64,000 nucleotides of DNA from Zymoseptoria tritici IPO323 (Eukaryota; Ascomycota; Dothideomycetes; Mycosphaerellales; Mycosphaerellaceae), in the NCBI RefSeq assembly GCF_000219625.1, contig NC_018216.1:930001-994000 (forward strand), written 5' to 3'. Position 1 is the first letter of the stretch. Every line of letters starts with the position of its first letter. Both the position numbers and the translations under genes were made by a program. Under the pieces are notes generated by a model, which did not search any database, had not been told where the DNA came from, and saw only the letters and a program-made list of their open reading frames with translations. Shown one piece after another: positions 22,845 through 32,884 of this stretch.

Positions 22845-24846
22845 TCATCGGACCTCGATCTTATTGATCTCACTCTTGGCTTTCTTCCACTCCTCTAAAC
22901 TTCGCTTTGACCACTCCACATGAGATTTTGCGAAATTGAGCTGTTCGAATATGTCAGCCTCAGTCGCTACGAGTTCAAGACGTCTCAAACACATCTTACC
23001 ATGTACGTCCGCAGGTCTTCCTCCTTCTGCCCCTGGAATCGCCGCAGGTCCTGTAGAACTCCCTGACTGGCATCCTTGACATCCTTCTGCGAGACCTCGA
23101 GAGCTTGCTCCAGCTGGACAAGGCTCTCTTTGGTCTTTCCGAGTTGATCTCGACGTGCACGCTCTGGGTCTTGATCTGTCACGCCCTGAATGGCATGCGT
23201 GAGACGACCGAAAATCTTGTTGGCCACACCGCTGCTGGCTCGCTTGTGACTTCCGTCAGGTGGTGATTGTGCAGAGCTGGAGTATGGCTGTTCGTGAGGC
23301 GCCCCTTGCTGCGCGCTCGGTGCATTGCCTCCAGTGGGTGGGAAATCACTGTCAACGGATGCATTGTCGTCCTGTGAACTTGGTCGATTGCGATTGCTGC
23401 CGCTGCTTGTGCTGCGTTGCGGAGGCTGCTGACGACTGTGCATTCCCGATGAACTCATGTATTGTTCGATCCGTTTCGCTTCGATCTCGCTGCGTTCGAG
23501 CTGATCCAACATGCCTTTCTTCTTCTCGAGCTCATCGCGGGTCATCTCTTCCTGTACTCTTTTGAGCACGCGGTACTTCAGAACGCTTCGGACGACGCTG
23601 GCAAACTGCGAATGCTCCCTCATGGGCTCTGCAAAACCCGCGCTCAGGGCGGAAGAGAGATCCCGGGATTGTATGTAGGTGAAATCACAGGCCTGGCCAG
23701 CTTTCTCAATTGCATGCGCGACACTGGCAGATTGTTCTGATAGTGAGAATGCGTTATAGCGCGCACCGAGATCCATCAGATCGTCTCCCAGACTGTACAA
23801 GTGTCGTAACAATCGTGCGTTCACTTTCTCCATGGAGCCGGTAAGCAGAGTCTCGAGCTCCTTCGAGCTGCTCTCGAACGACGAGAAATACGGATCGAGT
23901 TCGCTCTCACTGAGGTTCTGGGAAGTCGGAGGGAATCGCGCAAATTGAAGTTGTGGAGTTGAATGAGCAGCAGCCGATGTGATGGTGGAGCCTTGGGGTG
24001 GAGATGTAGGTGTACCGGATGCCGAAGAACCAGAAGAAGACCGCAGCTTTGCACTCTGTGAGGGTACAGGAAGATATGAGTGAGCCGGGGTTGGATTTGC
24101 TGGGTCAAGCGGAGGGGCCTTCAGGTTGCTCTTCGGTACACTGGCAGCTGGATGTGAATGCAGGACCTCGCTCCAGCTAACATTTGGGTCCAGAAATCTC
24201 CACCACACCCCATCCTCACGAATCTCCTTCATGCGGCGACACCGGTTCAGGAAAGTTGCAAGCATTCGTTGACGGAGTTCAATTATGCCGAGATCCTCCT
24301 TCGCTTTCGTTGGCTTAGCCGCATAGTCTGCGATGCTGTGTTTCTCCGGAATCGGCGGGACAATCAGGGTCGGATGCAGGTTGACCAGCGTCTGCCGCAG
24401 AGATGCAAACTCAGAGTATCGCCGCCGCACCTCAATCTCTCCCGTCCGAATCGTATACATGATGTAACCACCTCCACCCTCAGTATTCTTCCCAGCATAT
24501 ACAATTTGTATTTCGAGGTCCGGATGCTCATATAGAATCTGCTCTATCCGACTGTCATATCCGCCCGCTTTTGGCTGCGGCTTGATATCCCTTCCACGTT
24601 CGTCGTCGAGCTCTTCATCACTGAGGTCACTGGGTCTGGATATGAAGTGCGGCTGCTGATCGGGTGAGGAGTTGCCAGATGGTGGTGTCGATGGTCGGTT
24701 GAAACCTGCAGTCATTCAGCAGCGGTCCAAACACCATACAGGCAGTATCAAAGGTACACACGCTCCGTGGGCGAGACGATATCGGACGTCTCCGAGTTGC
24801 GACGGTGAAAGGACCCGTATGGGTTGTTGTCTTCGTCGTCCCACAT
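22845..24846 (-). CDS. SNX41: PX-BAR sorting nexin (SNX41/ATG20 family)
   Basis: Three exons: 24762-24846, 23000-24705 and 22845-22940, with introns of 56 and 59 bp. Exon 1 encodes MWDDEDNNPYGSFHRRN, the characteristic N-terminus of fungal SNX41. It joins in frame (SPTER/FNRPSTPP) to the long exon. A PX domain at roughly residues 75-190 contains RRRYSEFASLRQTL and PPIPEKHSI, the phosphatidylinositol-3-phosphate pocket. The rest is a BAR-like helical region interrupted by Ser/Gln-rich linkers. The last exon supplies LNFAKSHVEWSKRSLEEWKKAK, the conserved BAR end. In yeast Snx41 and Atg20 pair with Snx4 for endosome-to-Golgi retrieval and selective autophagy. Copia element A begins 178 bp upstream of this start codon. 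Confidence 0.93.
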
Positions 24847-25019
24847 CTTGCGACCTGCTCGATGCCGAGCTCGTTTTGGGCGGAGCGAGGCGCAGGATGA
24901 ATCGAGACCGGTACGAGATCGTATGAGACGTTCGGAGGGATCGTCGCTGTGAATTCTGTAGTCGCTTCGTGCTGATCTATGTTGCTTGAACGTTTGAACT
25001 GAAGTCCAAGTTGTATGGA

Positions 25020-25024
25020 AGCTC
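25020..25024. repeat. Target-site duplication of element A, left copy (AGCTC)
   Basis: AGCTC directly precedes the left LTR and is repeated at 32283-32287 directly after the right LTR. A 5-bp duplication is typical of Ty1/copia integrase and proves that both element ends are original. Confidence 0.95.
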
Positions 25025-25195
25025 TGTTGTGGATCATCAGACTGACCATTAGTAAAGTGCACGTAACTAGTGCCAAGGCATTCCCACACATAGATAGCTA
25101 AAGTAAGAATCTTACACTTAAGATTCTCTCTGCATAATAATATATACCTACTAATTAGAGGTCTTCTTCTACTTAGCTTAAGTCTAATTACAACA
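25025..25195 (+). repeat. 5' LTR of element A
   Basis: 171 bp, beginning TGTTGTGG and ending ATTACAACA (TGTTG...CAACA inverted ends). The outer 62 bp keep unmutated TGG, TCA, TGA and CCA, the last being CCA at 25084-25086. The inner part is fully converted. It differs from the 3' LTR mainly by C-to-T or G-to-A changes. Confidence 0.95.
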
Positions 25196-25215
25196 GGTTA
25201 TAAGCCCGGCGTAAC
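25196..25215 (+). other. Primer-binding site, candidate for half initiator-tRNA-Met priming
   Basis: Directly after the LTR is GGTTATAAGCCC. Apart from one TGA-to-TAA change this is complementary to the anticodon-arm sequence GGGCTCATAACC of initiator tRNA-Met. Drosophila copia is primed by a 5' half of that tRNA ending in the anticodon loop. Element B has the same sequence with the same change. Confidence 0.6.
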
Positions 25216-27810
25216 TACTGCACACTTAAGGAAGAATTGTCTGTTCTAAGCGCAGCTACTAGAACCTTACTATATACTGTTTAGACAGTTAACTAGCGAG
25301 CCGAGAAAGAGCTAGTTATAATAATAGCCGCAATACAGGCTAATAAGTTTAAGACTACGAAGGAGAATAAAGTCCTAAGAAAGGGAAGCAACTTCTTAGA
25401 CTAGTTAAGGATGCTTAAAGCAGCCCTTATAGACAAGGAGGTATTAGGCTATGTCTTTTATAACATTCCCTAGTGCCCTACCTAACTAAAGCTAGGAATT
25501 AAAGTTAGATATCCCTCTCTACTAACTAAGGAGAGTACTGCTTTATCCTCCTAGGCTCTAACTCCTTCCTAAAAAGAAGGAGGGGACACTCTAGTAACAG
25601 AACCTATTCTAACTAGTAGACTAAGACTAACTCCTTTCTAAGTCTAGCACAAGCATAACCTAATTGCATACGGGATTGTTAGCAAAAGGATTAACTAATC
25701 TCTAAGGCCTAACTTTAGGAATATAGAGAAGACAGCTAAGGAACTATATAATACTATTGTAGCTACCTACAGGCCTGTTATAACTATAAACATTTATAAC
25801 AGCCTAAGGATTCTTAAAATTAGTAATATTAAGATCTAAGGAACAAATACTTAGAAGTACTGTAAGGACTTTTAGAAGTAGCATTATAAGTACATCTCTG
25901 CAACAGAACAATACTCTAGGTCTAAGAGCATTCTAGTCTTAAAGCTTACCTTTAGTAATAAGCAGATTAGGCTGTTCTTTATCTAGGGCCTCTATTATCT
26001 AGAATACCTAAGAAGCTAAAGACAATCCTATTATATTAAGAACACAACTCTTAAAGAGCTAATTACCTTATTAATTAAGGAACCTCCTCTATAGACATAG
26101 AGGATAGCAGGAGGATTTAGGGGTGCTATAGTAGATAATAATTAGTGTACTAAGTGTACCTATTATATCTACACAAATGCAGATTACTTTAAGAAGTACC
26201 CTAACAAGGCCCTAAAGTCCTAGGTATATAGAGGAAAAGGAGGATCTAATAAGAATAAGAAGAAGTCCTAAGACAAGAGCAAGAGATATAATAAGAAGGG
26301 AGGAAAGAGTACTACAGCAATTAAGCCTATCTCCTCTTCTAATATAGGCTTAGGCTCTAATTTAGACAGCTTATTTACAGGAGCAGCAATTGCTGCCGCT
26401 AGAATATAAAGGAGTAATACTATTATCTAGGATTCTAGTATATTATATTACTTCTTTAACAACAAGTCCTAGTTCTTAGACCTTAAACCCTTAGAAACCC
26501 TAATTAGGTTCTCTTAAGCTATTAGACAAAGCATAGTTATATACTTAGGAAGTGTAAGGATTATAATAAAGTACAAGGGGAATAAGTTAAACATTACCTT
26601 ACAAGATGTATTATACTCTCCTAACTCTAATTATAACCTTATCTTAGTAGAGACTCTTTAGCTAAAGTGCAAGGTCTACTTAGACAGGCTATCTTTATGC
26701 ATTCTAAGGAATAACAAGAAGATAGGCAAGATTTAGTCTACTTATAATATTCTAATCCTCTAGAATGCAACTGTCTCTCTCCCTAAGGGGAGTACTAAAG
26801 TTGCTTCTATAACTAATAGGAATATGTCCTATCTAGCCTTTGCTATGCCTAAAGCTAATATAACAAGATAGCACTAGAGACTAGGCTATGTAGGGAACAA
26901 GATTCTTAGTATAACAAAGGCTTAAATCTAAGGACTTAAGCAGATTAACACATCTACACTTAAGCATTGTAAGCTATGCAAGCTTGCAAGGTTATAGAGA
27001 GTAGTGTTAAGAACTCTAAGACTAATACCTTAATCCTTATTAGATAAGGTCTACATTAACATTATAGGACTAATCTTTCTACTAGACATCTTTAGATACA
27101 AGTACATCCTTATAATTACTAATGCAAAGTTAAGAAGGAGATAGGCTATCTTCTGCAAGCTTAAATTACAAGCTGCACAAATTATTAAGAAATAGACTAC
27201 TAAGATATTTAACTAGTATAAAAAGATAGTTAAGATTTAGTTCTTAGATAGAGGAGGAGAGTTTAATAATAATAATCTAATTACATTTGCAGAGAATAAG
27301 GGACTAAGATAGGATTTCTTAGCTCCCTATACTCCTAAGCAGAATAGAATTGCAGAATTATCTAACAAGGTTATCCTTAACAAGGTAAGAGCAATAATAA
27401 TTAACTCTAGCCTACCTCTCCCTCTCTAGAGTTTTGTAGTTATATATGCAATCTTCCTTACTAATAGGCTAGTATGCCTGTTAACTAATAAGATTCCTCT
27501 TTAGGAATTTAATTAAGATCTTAATGCTAGAACTCTATATATTAATCTAACAAAGGTTAGGAGATTTAGATATAGAGCATATCTATATAATTAGGGGAGA
27601 CCTAATTTATAGAAGTTCTATCCTAGAGCAGAGAAATACTAAAATCTAGGATTCTAGGAGAACACTTTATTTGTTTGTTTGTTTGTTTGTTTGTTCCATT
27701 TACGTCCTTTCGGAGTCCAAGACTATGTAGGACGGCCTTGCAAGCAAGGCAGTAGATCTATTTACAATCAAATTCTTTCAGTATTCTTTGACCTTAGGGG
27801 AAACCCCGTG

Positions 27811-27868
27811 CCTAAGGCAGGACCTGCAAGCAGAATCTGCCTAAGGCAGGACCTGCAAGCAGAATCTG
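27811..27868 (+). repeat. Tandem 29-bp repeat, two copies, inside the nested insert
   Basis: The unit begins CCTAAGGCAGGACCTGCAAG and is repeated exactly at 27811-27839 and 27840-27868. Confidence 0.85.
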
Positions 27869-28007
27869 CCGAAGGACTTCAAAACAGCGCAAGACAAAGG
27901 AAATCAAACGAGTGTTGTCTGCAGCCGGGGCTGCAGAATTTTCGCGCCAAGCTTTTTGCAGAATTTTCAGCGGATCCTTCCGCTTCGCACGCACGCTGCA
28001 AATTCGA

Positions 28008-28082
28008 AATGCAGTGCAAAAGCAGTGCAAAATGCCGTGCAAAAGCAGTGCAAAATGCCGTGCAAAAGCACTGCAAAAGCAG
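28008..28082 (+). repeat. Imperfect tandem repeat of GTGCAAAA-type units inside the nested insert
   Basis: Alternating GCAGTGCAAAA and GCCGTGCAAAA units occur five or six times, giving a higher-order period near 23 bp. Confidence 0.8.
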
Positions 28083-28374
28083 CTGTCCAACTCGCTGCCC
28101 CCTCTTATCCTCAATACGCCTTTGTAGAACTGCATGCCGCTTCCAAACGCATACAGCTACGCAGGTTAATCGCAGAGTTGTGGATTCCACCGAGTTCCAG
28201 CTCTTTGAAGTGCACTTTTCCGTAGAGGCGACGAATCTCTAGAGAGAAAGAGGTGCGATTTCGGTTCGGATTTCGAGGAGGTGCGCGTATAGGATAGAGT
28301 GGACTGCTTCTTCTTGTTTGTAACGTAGAGGGTTCGTTCGAATCGTGCTGTTGTTCTGTTATAGCTTGTATTTT

Positions 28375-28466
28375 GAGGCGGATTTCGAGAAGGATTTTGG
28401 ACGGATTTCGAGAGGTTTTCGAGGCGGATTTCGAGAAGGATTTTGGGCGGATTTCGAGAGGTTTTC
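28375..28466 (+). repeat. Tandem 46-bp repeat, two copies, inside the nested insert
   Basis: The unit begins GAGGCGGATTTCGAGAAGGA. Copies at 28375-28420 and 28421-28466 differ by one base (GGAC/GGGC), and a shorter GGATTTCGAGA periodicity lies within each. Confidence 0.85.
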
Positions 28467-30963
28467 GATGGGTTTCTTCCAGACTGTCTTAGTTTCCCTT
28501 CCGAGGAAGGTACTTACAACGGCCACCGCGTGAAGGTGCAGTCTGTTCGGCCGTCTGGAGAACACTTTAACTAACTATATAGTTTAGAAGTTTAAACTAT
28601 CTACCCTTACTAGGTTTTAGTACAAGATTGTAACCTCTCCTTATATAACATATAATAAGGATAAGGTATATAGTATAATACCTGCTGCCCTAGACTTCTA
28701 GGGGGAGAGTTTCCTACAACTAATGCAACCTATTACTATAGAATAGGAAGTCTATGCTATCTACACTAAGGATTAAGATTAGGGCTAGGATGCCTAAGGG
28801 CAAGATGCCTAACCTCTTACTACTTCTTATCTTTAAGAAGTAGAGAACATGTTTAATACTATGCAGAGAGAGAGAAACTAAGCCTCCCTTTTAATATCTT
28901 AGGGGGAGCAAATATTAGGTTAGGATATACAGTCCTAGGATAACTAACATAAGCAGTCTAAGCCTAATTAGCTAGAGGCTACTAAGCATAAAGAAGCCTC
29001 CTAGTTAGCTTAGGGGGAGCATGTTTCTAAGGAAACAGGAAGTCCTAAGGGATTCTAAGGAAGTCCTAAGGGATTCCAGGAGCAGGCTAATGCCTTATTA
29101 ACATAGCTATAATATTAAGCATTAGCAGAGAATTGCCCTAAAAGGGAAGATCTCTAAGATTATACTATAACTCCCTTCCTAGATATTTATGTTATAGGAA
29201 AAAGGAAAGTAGGGAGAAGCCCTAAGAGACCTAAGAAATTAGGTAATAAAGCAAGTCCTAAAAGCTTAGGCACATTTAGACTCTTAAGAAGTAGAAGATT
29301 AGTTGTAAGAAAAGACTATAGCAAGATCTAGAAGATAGGACTTAAAGTAACAAATCCTAATCTGTCTAATCCTAAGACAGTTAAGGAAGCTCTCTCTAGA
29401 TCTAACTATAAGGAATAGGAGAAAGCTATTATTAAGGAAGCTAAGTTACTTAAGTCTACAGGATGCCTTAAATAGAAACTTATTAGCACCCTCCCTAAGG
29501 AGAGAGTCCCTCTTATAGGGAAATAGGTCTTTAAGATTAAGGTGCTCCTAGATAGAACTGTAGAGAAGTACAAGGCTAGATAGACAGCTAGGGGATTTAC
29601 ATAAAGGAAGGGACTTAACTATATTAATACCTTTGCTCCTACCCTAAGAGCTGCAATAGGGAGAATACTTCTATCCCTCTTAGTTAACTTTAGCTAGAAG
29701 AGGAGACAAGTTAATATTAAGACTACATTCCTAAATCTAAACCTAGATAAGCAGATCTTTATTAAGCTACTAGAGGGAGCTTATCTCTTTAAGAAAGATG
29801 CCTATAAGTATATTATATATATTAAGAAAGGACTGTATAGGCTTAAGCAGGCAGCTGCTCTCTAGCACTACGATGCTATAGACACTCTCTAAAAGCTTAG
29901 TCTAATAAGAACTGTTAGCGATACTTGCCTCTTTTAAGGGAAAGGCATCCTTATTCTCCTTTATATAGATAACTTCTAGATCTTTAGACAGTTAGACTAT
30001 AAGATTAATAAGCTAATTAAGGGATTAGAGCAGAAGTACACAATTAAGGTTGTTAATACTAATGTCTTTCTTAGACTTTACCTAAAGGAAGGGAAAGATA
30101 ACTCTATGTCTATCTCTTAGGAACACTATTCTAAAGACAAACTTTAAGGACATAGTCTTAGTAATGCAAAGAGTGTTAAGTACTCCCTTAACACCCTCCT
30201 TAAACCCCTCTAGGATAAGGGAACAAAGGAGGACTATAATCTCTTTAATAAGATTATTAGGGAACTGCAATATCTGTTAAACTATACTAGACTAGATATT
30301 AGTTTTACTGTTAACTACTATGCAAGGTTCCTTTAGAACCTAGGACCTTTACATATTCAGGCAGCTAAACATATCTAGAGATATATTGCAGGCATAATTA
30401 ACAAGTGCCTTATATATAGGAAAACTAAGGAGCAAATTTAGATTAAAGCATTCTTAGACTCTAACTTTGCTAGTAATCCTAGCATATCTAGGTCTACCTT
30501 AGGAATGCTCTTTAAAATTGCAGGAGGCCTAGTTATCTAGAGATCTTAACTACAGAAAGAAGTAGTGCTGTCTAGTACTAAGGCAGAGTACCTCTCTCTT
30601 ACTAAGGCAATAAGAGAAGTAAATTAGGTAAGGAATCTTATTAATAAGCTCTAGCCCTTTACCTAGGCTAAAAGCATTTCTACTATCCTTATTAAAGTAG
30701 ACAATTAATTAGCTATTAGCCTTATAGAAAACTATACTAACTCTAAAAGATTAAGATATATCTCTCTTAGGAACTATTACTACAGAGAGCAACATAATAA
30801 AGGGAGTATTAAGGTAGAGTTTGTAAGGATAGATATGCAGCTTGCAGACTGTCTAACAAAACTAAAATCCCTAAATACTATCCTCTAATATAGGCGTCTA
30901 CTAAAAAGAGCATCTCGTGCGAGTATAAGAGGAACACATCCTAACATAGTCGCACGAAATAAG

Positions 30964-31035
30964 AGGCTAATACAGGAATTAAACCTGTAACCTTCTAATT
31001 TGTAGTTAGAAATTATACTACTAGACTAACTAGCC
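30964..31035 (-). pseudogene. tRNA-Cys-like sequence embedded in element A (mutated)
   Basis: 72 nt on the strand opposite to gag-pol fold as a tRNA. The acceptor ends are GGCTAGT and ATTAGCC. A TCTAA/TTAGA anticodon stem holds the 7-nt loop CTACAAA. The T-arm is CAGG-TTTAATT-CCTG. The loop is one TG-to-TA change away from CTGCAAA, the usual loop of tRNA-Cys(GCA), and the T-loop has TTTAA where TTCAA is expected. The same sequence occurs in element B. It lies at the end of pol, overlapping the last possible pol codons. Confidence 0.65.
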
Positions 31036-31068
31036 CTTAATAAGAAGAGGGAAATTGCTCTTAAATTT

Positions 31069-32106
31069 ATGCCTTAGTACCTGCATTCCTACCTAAGAAG
31101 GATTCCCTCCCTAGAATTATACTATTTTATTTGTTACAAAACTAAGAAGCATAACACTTAGAACACTTATGTTATTCTTATTTGTATAAAGGAAAGGAGG
31201 CAACTACACACCTCTACAAAAGTATCTAAGAAACTATAAGAAAAACACCTAGCTAAAGGAAAACTTTTTTATAAAAACCTAAAAGCATTAGAGTATATCC
31301 TAGAACCTGCAGCCTGCCCCCCTAGAACTATTACTAAAAGACTAAGCTAATTCCCCTAGAATCTTAACTTAAAGCCTAGGAGAATATTAGTTTTTATTAG
31401 GGAAGAAGGGATTTTAAGGAGAATATATATAGGATGCTGTGCTACTAACTACTGCTTTATCTCTACCTTATTAGAGCTTAACATTTAGCTAAGAGGAGTC
31501 TAGTTATAGTATAACACAAATCCCTAAGGATTAGGAGTTGTTAGACTAGGGTAGTTTTCTACTAGGAAGGCCTACTCCCTTAGGTTATATAGCTCCTCTA
31601 TTACTATATTAATAAGGTCTGTAGTAAGGAGATCCTTATTAAGCTTAGCTATAAACCTATTAAAGCAAGCTACAAAAGAGAAGGGACCCTAAGCCCTAAT
31701 ATTTACTCTATTATAGTATCGATTTATCTCTCCTCTAATAAGTTAATATATAGTTTAATATGCTATAGAACTATCTTTGTAGATCTATAGGAGATCTCTA
31801 CTACTAACAGCTCTTGCTTTATTAATAACTTGCTAGAAGGTTTTCCTAGGGACAGAGAAAGCTGCTCTTCTTCTAGAAGCTATAACTAGTAATATAGATT
31901 GTATTATTAATAGCTATAAGGGATAAATAATAGATTAGCTAATAAGTTAGCTAAATAGATAAGAGGTATAGATTATAAAGTAGAGAAATAAAAAAGCTAG
32001 AAGAAGATGCTTTTTAACAAGCTAAAGCCGAGCACTAGCTACGTAGTAGGTAAATACCTGCTATATTTAGGTAACAGACAGCTCGTAATAATGCAGCTGC
32101 TAATAG
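31069..32106 (+). pseudogene. Possible extra reading frame between pol and 3' LTR of element A
   Basis: From an ATG at 31069 a frame of about 345 codons runs almost to the 3' LTR if in-frame TAA/TAG are taken as mutated codons, nearly all plausible as former Gln. Reading so, it is basic, with segments such as CIKERRQLHTSTKVSKK, EPAACPPRTITKR and KQRNKKARRRCF. No known domain was recognised. Typical Ty1/copia elements have only a short untranslated segment here, so this 1.07-kb region is unusual. The matching interval in element B has exactly the same length (1,076 bp between tRNA-like sequence and LTR). Because the mutation process creates TAR stops and removes TGA, openness alone is weak evidence. 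Confidence 0.4.
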
Positions 32107-32111
32107 GGGAG
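32105..32111 (+). other. Polypurine tract of element A
   Basis: AGGGGAG lies immediately 5' of the right LTR, in the position of the plus-strand primer. Element B has the complement CTCCCCT at 41729-41735. Confidence 0.8.
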
Positions 32112-32282
32112 TGTTGTAGATTATTAGACTAACTATTAGTAAAGTGCACGTAACTAGTGCTAAGGCATTCCTACACACAGATAGCTAAAGTAAGAATCTT
32201 ACACTTAAGATTCTCTCTGCATAACAATATATACCTACTAATCAGAGGTCTTCTTCCACTCAGCTTGAGTCCAATCACAACA
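32112..32282 (+). repeat. 3' LTR of element A
   Basis: 171 bp, beginning TGTTGTAG and ending CAATCACAACA. The outer 41 bp (from TCA at 32242) keep TCA, CCA and TGA; the inner part is converted. The 5-bp duplication AGCTC follows at 32283-32287. Confidence 0.95.
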
Positions 32283-32287
32283 AGCTC

Positions 32288-32884
32288 CAGATCACTAGCG
32301 CGGGACGATCCCGTTCGCTGACGTACTTCGTGCCAGAGCGAAAGACACGAGCGCTTCACTTCCACTTCGACCTCCGTTGTCGTCCGTTGCCAGATGCCAT
32401 CGTATCACAAATCGCAGGACAAGCTGCCTGATTGTATGCCACTTCCAACATTAGATGTACACCGGACTCACCAATCATCGGACATTGACGGGCCACCGTA
32501 CGAAACAGCAGCCCCTCGCAAACAACGGTAGGTGACAATGCTCGTCAGAGAGGCAGCAAACACACCATTCGCAGTAATTTTGAAGGATCCATTGGACACC
32601 ATCAGCACAAGTACTTTCGAGTACTTGCCTGCCACTAACGCATGTGATCTGCTGGGAAGTGAATGAAACTGATTGTGTGCTTTCGTAGAATCTTCACGTG
32701 CTTGCTTCATTTCAACGCTGCTTCTTCTTACATGCGCCGCTTCACCCTTCTCTCATCTTCATCCCGCTCTTCAGCTCACCCTCTCCTCCGCCAGCAACGA
32801 CTCTGGTCCCACGATACCACACCAGCACATCTTTGCCCGTCCAGATTCGGGAGTGTGCGACACGCTCGAAATAAGACTTCCAGA
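32288..32884. other. Promoter region of the OGFr-like gene, separated from SNX41 by element A
   Basis: Before insertion, the divergent SNX41 and OGFr-like start codons would have been about 0.78 kb apart, so this was probably a shared promoter. The plus-strand frame is open from 32663 with in-frame ATGs at 32663 and 32732. Confidence 0.5.

Larger units (their letters stand above)
27657..28569 (-). mobile_element. Nested 887-bp unmutated insert with 13-bp duplication and (CAAA)n end
   Basis: GGAGAACACTTTA occurs at 27657-27669 and again at 28557-28569; element B has a single copy at the matching site, so 27670-28556 was inserted into element A. The plus strand begins with about six TTTG units, that is a (CAAA)n tail on the minus strand. 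Together with a 13-bp duplication and no terminal repeats this fits target-primed integration of a non-LTR retroelement in minus orientation. The insert has ordinary composition with CCA, TCA, TGG and TGA present, in contrast to its surroundings. No RT domain is visible, so it is probably a non-autonomous or 5'-truncated element, or a retrocopy. It contains three tandem repeats, listed separately. Confidence 0.8.
25225..30990 (+). pseudogene. Mutated gag-pol of element A
   Basis: One frame can be followed across the element if in-frame TAA/TAG are read as mutated Gln or Trp codons. Landmarks: Gag from about 25,240; zinc knuckle CTKC... at about 26,145-26,195, whose last Cys is changed to Tyr here but intact in element B; protease near 26,420; integrase HHCC region near 26,870-26,980 and the FLDRGGEF acidic motif at about 27,240-27,262; interruption by the nested insert at 27,670; RT with KYKAR...ARGFT at about 29,568-29,605, LYRLKQA near 29,843 and YIDN in place of YVDD near 29,963; RNase H ending near LADCLTK at about 30,840. 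Dozens of nonsense codons make it non-functional. The frame runs to a TAA at 30,988, which could itself be a mutated Gln. Confidence 0.9.
25025..32282 (+). mobile_element. Ty1/copia LTR retrotransposon A, full length, mutated (RIP-like), with nested insert
   Basis: 7,258 bp bounded by 171-bp LTRs and the 5-bp duplication AGCTC. Internal order is primer-binding site, gag with CCHC knuckle, protease, integrase, reverse transcriptase, RNase H, a tRNA-like sequence on the other strand, a possible extra frame, polypurine tract and 3' LTR; integrase before RT defines the copia type. The body is TA-rich and nearly every CCA/TCA (and TGG/TGA) has become CTA/TTA (TAG/TAA), leaving stops at most Gln and Trp codons. 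An unmutated 887-bp insert with a 13-bp duplication splits it at 27670. Without that 900 bp it is 6,358 bp, exactly the length of element B. It separates SNX41 from the OGFr-like gene. Confidence 0.96.

Noticed and set aside
27679..28242. 187-codon frame in the nested insert
   Set aside because: It runs through the tandem repeats, giving repetitive Lys/Ala/Gln-rich translation, and matches no transposon protein.
25225..30990. Alternative genetic code in the retrotransposon, with TAA/TAG read as amino acids
   Set aside because: TAG stands where both Gln and Trp are expected, which no single reassignment explains. CAG and CAA remain where preceded by A or G, and the same YCA-to-YTA change is seen in LTRs and the tRNA-like sequence. 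Mutation is the simpler cause.
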